Part shown: piece after piece, positions 1-5,520 of the stretch
Layout of the letters: every line of letters begins with the position of its first letter
How positions within the stretch are numbered: the stretch's first letter is position 1
NCBI GenBank assembly: GCA_017354595.1
Contig: JAFMQQ010000216.1
Coordinates: 1-6,025, forward strand
Reading direction: 5' to 3'
Length of the DNA stretch: 6,025 nucleotides
Source: Micromonosporaceae bacterium
GTDB taxonomy: Bacteria > Actinomycetota > Actinomycetes > Mycobacteriales > Micromonosporaceae
Notes under the pieces: model-generated
Databases searched by the model: none
Seen by the model: the letters and a program-made list of their open reading frames with translations, nothing else
What the model was told of the DNA's origin: nothing
Position numbers and translations under genes: made by a program

Positions 1-309
1 ACCCTGGTGACCCGGGACTTCACCGCCGCCTTCGAACTGGCCGACGTGCTGGTCGCGCCGACCACGCCGTTCGTGGCGTTCCCGCTCGGCTCGCGTACCG
101 GCGACCCGTTCCAGATGTACCTGGCCGACCTGTACACGATCCCGTCCAACCTGTACGGCGGGCCGGCCATCTCCGTCCCCTGTGGACTGTCGGAGGGCCT
201 GCCGGTGGGCCTGGAGATCATGGCACCGACGATGGCCGACGACCGGATGTACCGGGTCGCAGCGGCGCTTTCGACCGCCATCCCACCACTGACCCCGCCC
301 GAACTGTGA
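1..309 (+). CDS. gatA: GatA, C-terminal part (Asp/Glu-tRNA amidotransferase subunit A), 5' end outside window
   Basis: This is the last 102 codons of the glutaminase subunit of GatCAB. GatA releases ammonia from glutamine, and the complex uses it to convert misacylated Glu-tRNA(Gln) and/or Asp-tRNA(Asn) in the cytoplasm. The reading frame is open from base 1 and ends at TGA 307-309. A typical GatA is about 480-490 residues, so roughly the last fifth is present. The visible C-terminal hallmarks of the amidase-signature family are the strand DVLVAPTTP near the start of the fragment and the stretch IPSNLYGGPAISVPCG, followed by LPVGLEIMAP. The Ser-cisSer-Lys catalytic residues lie upstream of the window. 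An in-frame GTG at 7-9 is internal and not the true start. The gene directly precedes gatB, as in most actinobacterial gatCAB operons. Identification is strong because of both the sequence and the neighbour. Confidence 0.95.
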   Translation, partial: TLVTRDFTAAFELADVLVAPTTPFVAFPLGSRTGDPFQMYLADLYTIPSNLYGGPAISVPCGLSEGLPVGLEIMAPTMADDRMYRVAAALSTAIPPLTPPEL

Positions 310-313
310 GCCT

Positions 314-318
314 GGGAG
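314..318 (+). promoter_or_regulatory. Ribosome binding site of gatB (GGGAG)
   Basis: GGGAG ends 8 bases before ATG 327, which is standard spacing. No comparable site precedes the in-frame GTG at 306 that overlaps the gatA stop, so this site decides the start in favour of 327. Confidence 0.7.
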
Positions 319-326
319 CCACGCTG

Positions 327-1799
327 ATGACGACTGTGACGACCGAGTACGAGCCGGTGATCGGGCTGGAGACGCACGTCGAACTGGGTACCCGCACCAA
401 GATGTTCTGCGGCTGCCCGACGGAGTTCGGCGCCGAACCCAACACCCAGGTCTGCCCGGTCTGCCTCGGGCTGCCCGGCAGCCTTCCGGTTGCCAACCGG
501 GCCGCGATCGAGGCGACCATCCAGATTGGACTCGCGCTCAACTGTACGATCGCCACCTGGAGCCGGTTCGCCCGGAAGAACTACTTCTACCCGGACATGC
601 CGAAGAACTTCCAGATCAGCCAGTACGACGAGCCACTGTGCACCGACGGGTACCTGGATGTGGAGGTCGACGGGCAGCTGGTACGGGTCGGCATCGAGCG
701 GGTGCACCTGGAGGAGGACACCGGCAAGTCGCTGCACATCGGCGGCACCGGGCGCATCCACGGCGCGACCGAGTCCCTTGTGGACTACAACCGGGCCGGC
801 ATCCCGCTGGTGGAGATCGTGACCAAGCCGGTACCCGGCACCGGCGCCCTGGCCCCGACCGTCGCCAGGGCGTACGTCACCGAGCTGCGTGACCTGATCC
901 GCACCCTGGGTGTCTCGGACGTACGGATGGAGCAGGGCTCGCTGCGCTGCGATGTCAACGTGTCGCTCAACCGCCCCGGCGAAGATTGGGGTACCCGCAC
1001 CGAGACGAAGAACGTCAACTCGCTGCGCAGCGTTGAGCGGGCGGTCCGCTCCGAGATGCTGCGCCAGGCGGCGGTACTGGATGCCGGTGGCCGGATCGTG
1101 CAGGAGACCCGGCACTTCCATGAGGAGACCGGCGACACCACATCCGGGCGGAGCAAGGAGACCGCGACCGACTACCGGTACTTCCCCGAGCCGGACCTGG
1201 TACCGCTGGCACCCGACCCGGCCTGGGTGCAGGAGCTGCGGGCCGGGCTGCCCGAGCCGCCCCGCGAGCACCGGCGCCGGCTGCGGGAGGCCTGGGGTCT
1301 GTCCGAAGTGGACATGCAGGCGGTGGTGAACGCCGGCGCGGTGGGGCTGGTTGAGGCGACCGTGGCAGCCGGCGGGTCACCGGAGTCCGCTCGCAAGTGG
1401 TGGCTGGGGGAGCTGTCCCGGTACGCGAACGAGCGCGGTATCGAGCTGACCGAGGTGGGCGCGACTCCGGCGGACGTAGCCGAGCTGCAGTCGCTTGTGG
1501 ACGGTGGGAAGCTCACCGACAAGCTGGCTCGCACCGTGCTGGAGGGCGTGCTCGCGGGTGAGGGCTCCCCGGCGACGGTGATGTCGGCCCGCGGCCTGGC
1601 GGTGGTCTCCGACACCGGCGCGCTCACCGCGGCGGTGGACGAAGCGATCGCCGCGCAGCCGGAGATCGCGCAGAAGGTGCGTGACGGCAAGGTGGCCGCG
1701 GCGGGGGTACTGGTGGGTGCGGTGATGAAGGCGACCGGCGGCAAGGCGGACGCGAAGGCGGTACGCGAGCTGGTCCTTTCCCGCCTCGGGGTGAGCTGA
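327..1799 (+). CDS. gatB: GatB, Asp/Glu-tRNA(Asn/Gln) amidotransferase subunit B
   Basis: GatB is the tRNA-binding, ATP-using subunit of GatCAB. It activates the side chain of Glu (or Asp) on mischarged tRNA and receives ammonia from GatA. From ATG 327 the protein has 490 residues, normal for the family. Visible motifs: YEPVIGLETHVEL at residues 8-20; the zinc-site cysteines C28, C30, C43 and C46 (CGC and CPVC); the block HLEEDTGKS from 127; the family signature DYNRAGIPLVEIV at 153-165; and DYRYFPEPDL further on. The C-terminal third matches the helical YqeY-like tRNA-binding domain, ending in a conserved-looking lysine/alanine-rich segment. The start at 327 is chosen for the GGGAG site 8 bases upstream and because the protein then begins a few residues before the conserved YEPVIGLE block. 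GTG 306, overlapping the gatA stop, would add seven residues. The 17-bp gap to gatA indicates co-transcription. No frameshift or missing motif was seen. Confidence 0.97.
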   Translation: MTTVTTEYEPVIGLETHVELGTRTKMFCGCPTEFGAEPNTQVCPVCLGLPGSLPVANRAAIEATIQIGLALNCTIATWSRFARKNYFYPDMPKNFQISQYDEPLCTDGYLDVEVDGQLVRVGIERVHLEEDTGKSLHIGGTGRIHGATESLVDYNRAGIPLVEIVTKPVPGTGALAPTVARAYVTELRDLIRTLGVSDVRMEQGSLRCDVNVSLNRPGEDWGTRTETKNVNSLRSVERAVRSEMLRQAAVLDAGGRIVQETRHFHEETGDTTSGRSKETATDYRYFPEPDLVPLAPDPAWVQELRAGLPEPPREHRRRLREAWGLSEVDMQAVVNAGAVGLVEATVAAGGSPESARKWWLGELSRYANERGIELTEVGATPADVAELQSLVDGGKLTDKLARTVLEGVLAGEGSPATVMSARGLAVVSDTGALTAAVDEAIAAQPEIAQKVRDGKVAAAGVLVGAVMKATGGKADAKAVRELVLSRLGVS

Positions 1800-1820
1800 C
1801 CTCAACCGCCTGGGTACCGA

Positions 1821-1852
1821 GCGCCCGGCTGAACCTCGCCCTTTGCCGGCGC
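1821..1852 (+). terminator. Possible gatB transcription terminator hairpin
   Basis: GCGC-C-CGGC (1821-1829) can pair with GCCGGCGC (1845-1852), giving eight GC-rich base pairs with a single bulged C and a 15-base loop. It begins 21 bases after the gatB stop. No T-run follows, which is common in actinobacteria but leaves the call uncertain. A second small hairpin, TGTCC-GAT-GGACA (1856-1868), follows at once. Confidence 0.35.
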
Positions 1853-2131
1853 CGTTGTCCGATGGACAGATCGGTGGATTGGTCGGGCCAGCACTGACCA
1901 GGCGCTCCAACTCACGGCCGTTCGCGAGAGGCACCTTGAGTGGCTGTGCATGGCGATCGAGAAGCCGCAGCTGCTTGCGGCATGGGAAGAATCCAGCGCA
2001 CGACGTGGCCGACCCAGCATTGGTGATGTACACGAACGTGCTGCTGAATTACTTCCTCCTGCTCTAGGAGACGGGTGCGACGAGCATCGAGGCGATGCGG
2101 GTCCGTCTCAGAATGTGGCAGGGGTGAGTGG

Positions 2132-2380
2132 ATGCGAGATTGCTGGGCCGCCACGTCTTACAACTGGCGCGCGCCGTACCCAGGCCTCGGGAAGACGGTG
2201 ATCGAGATCCTGGACGCGGAAATCCGTTCCCAGCATGCCCAACACATCAAGACGCCAGATCCTGATCTGGCAGAACGGCCTACGCCCGGCCGGGACTGTT
2301 ACGGCCCACCATCGCGACCGGTGGTCAGCGCGGAGACGGACTCGATGAAGCGGCGCGGCTGCTGGCCGTCCCCCGATTGA
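2132..2380 (+). CDS. Doubtful small ORF, unknown function (82 codons)
   Basis: This is a weak candidate. ATG 2132 is preceded by AGGGG with 7 bases of spacing, a good actinobacterial ribosome binding site. About three quarters of the third codon positions are G or C by my count, higher than in other frames of this spacer. The predicted 82-residue product is soluble-looking, with a charged middle (VIEILDAEIRSQHAQHIK) and a Pro/Arg/Cys-containing tail; I recognise no family. An upstream in-frame GTG at 2075, with AGGAG 4 bases before it, would add 19 residues. The last 56 bases overlap, tail to tail, the minus-strand zinc-ribbon gene, which is better supported. It could equally be chance coding potential in high-GC DNA or a gene remnant. 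Confidence 0.25.
   Translation: MRDCWAATSYNWRAPYPGLGKTVIEILDAEIRSQHAQHIKTPDPDLAERPTPGRDCYGPPSRPVVSAETDSMKRRGCWPSPD
2254..2271. repeat. Perfect 18-bp inverted repeat GCCAGATC-CT-GATCTGGC
   Basis: Two perfect 8-base arms are separated by CT. As DNA it has the form of a dimer-binding operator half-site pair. As RNA it can fold as a six-pair stem with a six-base loop. It lies 53 bases beyond the stop of the minus-strand zinc-ribbon gene, so it might be that gene's terminator, although no T-run follows in that direction. It also lies inside the doubtful ORF at 2132-2380. Confidence 0.55.
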
Positions 2381-2552
2381 GCCCAATGACCGCCGGCGGT
2401 TGCGTGACGCCCGCCTGGCCGCCGCACTTGGGGCAGGCAAGCGAGGCCCCGCAGCCGGGACACCAGCGACTTGACCGCTTGAACGTCAGCAGGCCCGCGG
2501 CGAAGCCCAGCACCGCGGCGATGGCCGCGGTTGTGATGATCGCCCAGGTCAC
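2325..2552 (-). CDS. Small membrane protein with zinc-ribbon-like CxxC-x5-CxxC motif, unknown function
   Basis: This is a predicted 75-residue protein. Residues 4-24 form one hydrophobic helix rich in Ala, Ile and Leu. A basic stretch KRSSR (25-29) follows, then WCPGCG (30-35) and CPKCG (40-44), so C31, C34, C40 and C43 can make a compact zinc ribbon. The tail is Ser/Ala/Pro-rich and probably disordered. The positive-inside rule places the zinc ribbon in the cytoplasm, with a very short outside N terminus. The GTG start at 2550-2552 is supported by GGGAGG with 7 bases of spacing. The stop is TGA at 2325-2327. The gene is transcribed divergently from the XRE-DUF5753 gene across a shared spacer. 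I do not recognise a named family. Zinc ribbons of this size often mediate protein or nucleic-acid contacts, but the actual role is unknown. That it is a real gene is fairly sure, because helix, cysteine pairs and ribosome binding site coincide. Confidence 0.75.
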   Translation of the reverse strand: MTWAIITTAAIAAVLGFAAGLLTFKRSSRWCPGCGASLACPKCGGQAGVTQPPAVIGLNRGTASSRAASSSPSPR

Positions 2553-2698
2553 CCTCTTCCCTCCCGACGCGAACGGTGTCGATGAATGAAGGTGCCATCA
2601 GCATGCGCCAGCCGAGCGTGCAATGCAATTCCCAAATTCGCTCTGTTGATTTCCGGTTACCTGGCGTTCCCAGCCTCGAGGTGAAAGACTCGGCAGCC
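2553..2698. promoter_or_regulatory. Divergent intergenic region with AT-rich patch (likely promoters/operator)
   Basis: The spacer lies between two head-to-head genes. Bases 2619-2660 hold 24 A/T of 42, well above the surrounding high-GC DNA, as expected of a promoter. The patch is flanked by GAGCG (2614-2618) and CGCTC (2639-2643), an inverted pair 20 bases apart, and includes the tandem TGCAA-TGCAA (2619-2628) and AATT-CCC-AAATT-like symmetry. A palindromic GCATGC sits at 2601-2606. I could not assign convincing -35/-10 pairs in either direction. The adjacent XRE regulator may bind here, which is inference from divergent layout. Confidence 0.5.
2560..2565 (-). promoter_or_regulatory. Ribosome binding site of the zinc-ribbon membrane protein gene (GGGAGG)
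   Basis: Read on the minus strand, GGGAGG is followed by 7 bases and then GTG at 2552-2550. This near-ideal Shine-Dalgarno sequence is a main reason to accept this small gene and its GTG start. Confidence 0.7.
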
Positions 2699-3541
2699 GT
2701 GACAAGCAGTCCGACGGTCCGTCGGCGCCGCATCGCCAGAGAGTTGCGCCAGCTCCGGGAGCGGGCGAACATGACCCTCGACCAGGCCGCACGCCAGCTG
2801 GACATGTCCAAGAGCAACCTGTCCCGGATCGAGAACGCGCAGATCGGCATCAAACCACGGGACGTACGGGCGGCGCTGGCGCTCTACCAGGTGACCGGAG
2901 CCGACGCCGAGGCGCTGATCGAGATCGCCCGGGGCGCGCAGCAGCGCGGCTGGTGGCAGAACTACGGCGACGTGCTGCCGGAATGGTTCGAGTTCTACGT
3001 CGGACTGGAGGCGGAGGCGTCCTCGATCCGCACCTACGAGGCCGAGTCGGTACCCGGGCTGTTGCAGACCGAGGACTACGCCCGGGCGATGTACGTGCTG
3101 ACCGCCGGAGAGGCGGAGGTGGACCGCAAGGTGTCGGCCCGGATTCAGCGCCAGGACGTACTCCACCGGGATCCTCCGGCGTCCCTGTCCGCCGTGATCA
3201 ACGAGGCGGTGCTGGTCCGCCCGGTCGGTGGCGCCAAGGTCATGGCGGAGCAACTGGGCCAGCTTGTCGATCTTGCTCAGCTACCGAACGTGAGCGTACA
3301 GGTGCTGCCCTTCAGCGCCGGGGGGCACCCGGCCATGACGACACCCTACGTAATCGTTAGCTTCGCCGATGCGCCCGACGAATCAATCGTCTACCTGGAA
3401 AATCTCACGAACGGGCAAGCATTGGAGGAGCCGGATCACGTCGCAGGGTATAGCATCGTGCACGAGAATCTCCGCTCCTTGGCCCTCGATGAGGAACGCT
3501 CGTTGGACCGGTTGCGGGAGGCTTCTCGTAACATGAAGTAA
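2699..3541 (+). CDS. XRE-family helix-turn-helix regulator with DUF5753 domain (Scr1-like)
   Basis: This is a DNA-binding regulator of the Scr1 family, the larger member of the actinomycete Scr1/Scr2 pairs (S. coelicolor SCO4441/SCO4442), often described as antitoxin-like. From GTG 2699 it has 280 residues, normal for the family, and begins with the typical TSSPTVRRRR. Residues about 12-66 form the Cro/CI helix-turn-helix, with a recognition helix around SKSNLSRIE (37-45). DUF5753 covers about 85-265, with W85-W86, LEAEA (103-107), VPGLLQTEDYA (118-128), a VLPF motif and a YLEN segment near the end. The start is not certain. In-frame GTG 2681 and ATG 2603 (GAAGG 10 bases upstream) would add 6 or 32 residues, but that DNA is AT-rich, contains a TTA codon and looks like promoter. 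GAGGTGA at 2678-2684 is a rather distant ribosome site for 2699. The DUF397 gene follows after 41 bp, presumably co-transcribed. The last 200 bases are visibly less GC-rich. The target genes are unknown. Confidence 0.92.
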   Translation: MTSSPTVRRRRIARELRQLRERANMTLDQAARQLDMSKSNLSRIENAQIGIKPRDVRAALALYQVTGADAEALIEIARGAQQRGWWQNYGDVLPEWFEFYVGLEAEASSIRTYEAESVPGLLQTEDYARAMYVLTAGEAEVDRKVSARIQRQDVLHRDPPASLSAVINEAVLVRPVGGAKVMAEQLGQLVDLAQLPNVSVQVLPFSAGGHPAMTTPYVIVSFADAPDESIVYLENLTNGQALEEPDHVAGYSIVHENLRSLALDEERSLDRLREASRNMK

Positions 3542-3582
3542 TCACTCGTCCACAAACCATCCAACGGGAAACGGGGTGCGGA

Positions 3583-3792
3583 ATGGCCGCCCTGAACCTC
3601 ACCGGAGCCGCGTGGCGCAAGAGTTCACGCAGCAGCGGCAACGGAAACTGCGTCGAGGTCGCAGTGATCGAAGACGCCATCGCGGTGCGCGACAGCAAGG
3701 ACCGCAGCGGACCGGCGCTGGTATTCACGCCAGCCGAGTGGGACGCCTTCGTGGCGGGTACCAAGGACGGGGAGTTCGATCTCACCGACTGA
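3583..3792 (+). CDS. DUF397 small protein (Scr2-like partner)
   Basis: This is a complete 69-residue protein with the full DUF397 pattern: W11 then RKSSRS (12-17), GNCVEV (21-26), the VRDSKD strand (35-40), SGPALVF (42-48) and EWDAF (52-56). No membrane segment or signal peptide is visible, so it is probably cytoplasmic. DUF397 proteins are almost always encoded next to XRE-DUF5753 regulators, as here, and are thought to act with them as a toxin-antitoxin-like or regulator-modulator pair. Direct biochemical function is unsettled. ATG 3583 is preceded by a G-rich sequence (GGGGTG, about 6 bases away). The upstream spacer from the regulator is 41 bp, consistent with one transcript. Two hairpins lie immediately downstream. 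The family assignment is firm, while the role in this organism is inference. Confidence 0.93.
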   Translation: MAALNLTGAAWRKSSRSSGNGNCVEVAVIEDAIAVRDSKDRSGPALVFTPAEWDAFVAGTKDGEFDLTD

Positions 3793-3839
3793 GCACATTG
3801 CATGACCCGACGACCCCGTGCGAGGGGTCGTTGTGTGCT
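3792..3839 (+). terminator. Terminator hairpin after the DUF397 gene
   Basis: ACGACCCC (3810-3817) pairs perfectly with GGGGTCGT (3824-3831) around a six-base loop. An outer pair, AGCACA (3792-3797) with TGTGCT (3834-3839), can close a second stem around it, starting at the last base of the DUF397 stop codon. The inner stem is followed on the plus strand by the T-rich TTGTGTGCTTTCT, which fits an intrinsic terminator for the regulator/DUF397 transcript. Confidence 0.7.
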
Positions 3840-3842
3840 TTC

Positions 3843-3869
3843 TGGGGCGCCTTCGCTGAGGGCGCCCCA
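3843..3869. terminator. Second GC-rich hairpin between convergent genes
   Basis: GGGGCGCC (3844-3851) and GGCGCCCC (3861-3868), plus a flanking T-A pair, form a nine-base-pair stem with a nine-base loop. It lies 18 bases beyond the stop of the minus-strand phosphoesterase gene and just after the DUF397 terminator, so it probably serves the minus-strand operon or both directions. No clear T-run follows on either strand. Confidence 0.6.
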
Positions 3870-3887
3870 ATCATTACTCTCCGCCCT

Positions 3888-5489
3888 TTAGCTCGGCGAA
3901 GGGCTCGGCGAGGCACCGGGTACCGCGGGTTCGTTCACCAGGTGCCGCTCCAGGCTCACCTCGGTCTGACCGGCCCCCCCGATGGTGATGTCGTCATGTG
4001 CCCGCAGCTTGTGCTGCTGCTGGTCGAAGTAGAGCACGGACATCTCCAGCGGCGTCGGCTTCTCGCCCTCCAGGCCACGCAACCCCGCGCCGCCGGTCGA
4101 CCCCTCCACCATCAGCAGGGTCCCGCCGGGCGGCTCGCTGAGCGTGTGTATCTCCCGGTGGTGCAGGTGTCCGGCGAGTACCAGTGGCACGGTGGCCACC
4201 ATCGGTTCGGCGCTGGCCGGGTCGTGTACCAATGCGATATCCACCGGCTTGCCGTACGACCTGATGGTGCTGGCGAGTTGGTTGCCGGAGGCGGTGAGGA
4301 TGGACTGGGTACTCGCGTCCGGTGTCCGGGTCGACTTGTCCGGGGTGAACCGGGGATCGCCGATGCCGGCGATGGTCAGCCCGTCCACCACGGTCACCTG
4401 GTCCTCCAGCACGATCGCGTTCGGCTCCCGGGCCACCGCGGCCGCGGTCACTGCTGAGTCGTGGTTGCCCCTGATGTAGACGTACGGCACCTTGAGGTTG
4501 CCGATCGGCGCGACGAACGAGGTCTCGATCGGGGTACCCCAGTCATCGATGTCACCGGTGTCGATGACGAGGTTGATGTCGAACTGCTGCACCACGGTCT
4601 GGATGACCGACCAGGCGGACGGATTGAGATGCAGGTCCGAGACGTGCAGCACGCGGATCGTGGTCGGGTCGGGCTCGTACACCGGCAGGTTGGAGAAGGT
4701 GGAGTAGAGCCGGGTCATGTTGGTCACCAGGCGCTGCAGCTCGAGCTGGTACTGGTTGAACTGGCCGCTGATCCGGCGCGCGTCGCCGACCACGGCGGGT
4801 GCCTTGGCGAGCAGGCCGTTGAAGCGTGGCTCCTCGACCGATGACGGCCGGAACGTGAGCAGCGCCGCCGCACCGCTGGCGAGCACCGCGACGGTCGCCA
4901 TGGCGCCGCAGATCGCCACCCGGTTCATCCGGCGGAACAGCAGCGCCCCCAGCGCCATGGCGCCGAGGATCGCGGCGCCGGCGGACTGCAGCGCCAGCCT
5001 GATGACGCCACGCTCCACATCGGACACTGCCTGTTGGCCTGCGGCGGTCAAGCCGTTCCGGTCGGTAGCCAGAGCCAGCGTGCGTGCCTGGTCGAGGCTC
5101 TCCAGCCGGATCGTCAACCGTACCGGCGCCTGGTGGCTGCGCAGGTCGAGCGAGCCCAGCGGTGGGATCTCCACGGTGGTACCGCCGTGCAGCGCGGGTG
5201 TGATGGAGAACCGTGCGGAGAAGGGCCCGACGTCCTGGTGGGAACTGCCGCCCAGCACCAGGCCCAGGCAGGCGCCGCCGACGCCCACCACGAGCAGCGC
5301 GAGCGAGATGGCCGCGCGGCGTACCCACCGCCGCCGGATGATCCGCCAGGCGGCAAGCCAGGTCCCCCGCTCGGCGCGGTCCATCGCCTGGGACGCACGG
5401 CCCGCCGCCCGGGAGGCGCGGGCTGCCGCCCGGGACAGCCGCGTACCGGGCCGACCGGCGGCGGTACCCGCCTCGCGCGAAACCGGCAC
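3888..5489 (-). CDS. Membrane-anchored metallophosphoesterase
   Basis: This 533-residue membrane protein has a C-terminal calcineurin-like metallophosphoesterase domain. The N terminus is Arg/Ala-rich (RRRWVRR around 52-58). Hydrophobic helices lie at about 59-80, 162-185 and 191-213. The phosphoesterase domain starts near 278 and has every metal-binding motif: DLH (285-287, in HVSDLHLN), GD (312-313, in VIDTGD), GNHD (341-344), the lone H422 (VHDP) and GHLHH (440-444). It should therefore be catalytically competent with a two-metal centre; the substrate cannot be told from sequence. The positive-inside rule (basic N terminus, RRMNR loop at 186-190) puts the catalytic domain outside the membrane, which is inference. 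The protein ends in a Pro/Ser repeat (SPSPSPS). GTG 5489 is preceded by TGAGG with 8 bases of spacing, and no earlier in-frame start follows the upstream gene's stop. It lies 31 bp after a quinoprotein dehydrogenase gene on the same strand. Confidence 0.93.
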   Translation of the reverse strand: MPVSREAGTAAGRPGTRLSRAAARASRAAGRASQAMDRAERGTWLAAWRIIRRRWVRRAAISLALLVVGVGGACLGLVLGGSSHQDVGPFSARFSITPALHGGTTVEIPPLGSLDLRSHQAPVRLTIRLESLDQARTLALATDRNGLTAAGQQAVSDVERGVIRLALQSAGAAILGAMALGALLFRRMNRVAICGAMATVAVLASGAAALLTFRPSSVEEPRFNGLLAKAPAVVGDARRISGQFNQYQLELQRLVTNMTRLYSTFSNLPVYEPDPTTIRVLHVSDLHLNPSAWSVIQTVVQQFDINLVIDTGDIDDWGTPIETSFVAPIGNLKVPYVYIRGNHDSAVTAAAVAREPNAIVLEDQVTVVDGLTIAGIGDPRFTPDKSTRTPDASTQSILTASGNQLASTIRSYGKPVDIALVHDPASAEPMVATVPLVLAGHLHHREIHTLSEPPGGTLLMVEGSTGGAGLRGLEGEKPTPLEMSVLYFDQQQHKLRAHDDITIGGAGQTEVSLERHLVNEPAVPGASPSPSPS

Positions 5490-5520
5490 CTCTAGATCCT
5501 CACCCGGCTCGGGAGATTTT

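Larger units (their letters stand above)
1800..2324. other. Region without a convincing gene, hairpin-rich
   Basis: About 525 bases separate gatB from the stop of the minus-strand zinc-ribbon gene. Several frames are open for 70-100 codons on both strands, but most show poor third-position GC bias, a TTA codon (at about 2046-2048 in one frame) or no ribosome binding site. None gives a recognisable family. Short perfect inverted repeats are visible at 1856-1868 (TGTCC-GAT-GGACA), 1880-1900 (TGGTC...GACCA), 2056-2070 (CTCCT...AGGAG) and 2084-2098 (GCATCG-AGG-CGATGC), and a longer one at 2254-2271. No tRNA, CRISPR or transposase sequence was recognised. The weak ORF at 2132-2380 is listed separately. 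The region may be a decayed gene, a terminator cluster or plain spacer. Confidence 0.5.

Noticed and set aside
306..326. GTG start for gatB overlapping the gatA stop
   Set aside because: No ribosome binding site precedes it, whereas ATG 327 has GGGAG at 8-base spacing and fits the family's N terminus.
1172..1744. Long minus-strand open frame inside gatB (and others at 785-1156, 1377-2033)
   Set aside because: These are antisense shadows of the well-supported gatB reading frame; Ser/Ala/Arg-rich translations with no family resemblance.
1950..2201. Plus-strand open frame of 83 codons after gatB
   Set aside because: After the first dozen codons the third-position GC bias disappears and a TTA codon appears; there is no ribosome site and no recognisable product.
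2177..2206. PGLGKTVIE stretch resembling a Walker A/helicase motif I in the doubtful small ORF
   Set aside because: The product is only 82 residues with no other helicase or ATPase motif, so the resemblance is most likely chance.
2576..2698. N-terminal extension of the XRE regulator from GTG 2576 or ATG 2603
   Set aside because: The extra residues do not resemble the family, the DNA is AT-rich with a TTA codon, and the 280-residue form matches the usual length. ATG 2603 cannot be fully excluded.
2657..3253. Minus-strand open frame opposite the XRE regulator
   Set aside because: Antisense shadow of a clear XRE-DUF5753 gene with conserved motifs throughout.
3576..4457. 293-codon plus-strand open frame across the DUF397 gene, hairpins and phosphoesterase gene
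   Set aside because: It runs through a different frame of DUF397, the terminator stems and the antisense of the phosphoesterase; Arg/Gly/His-rich shadow translation.
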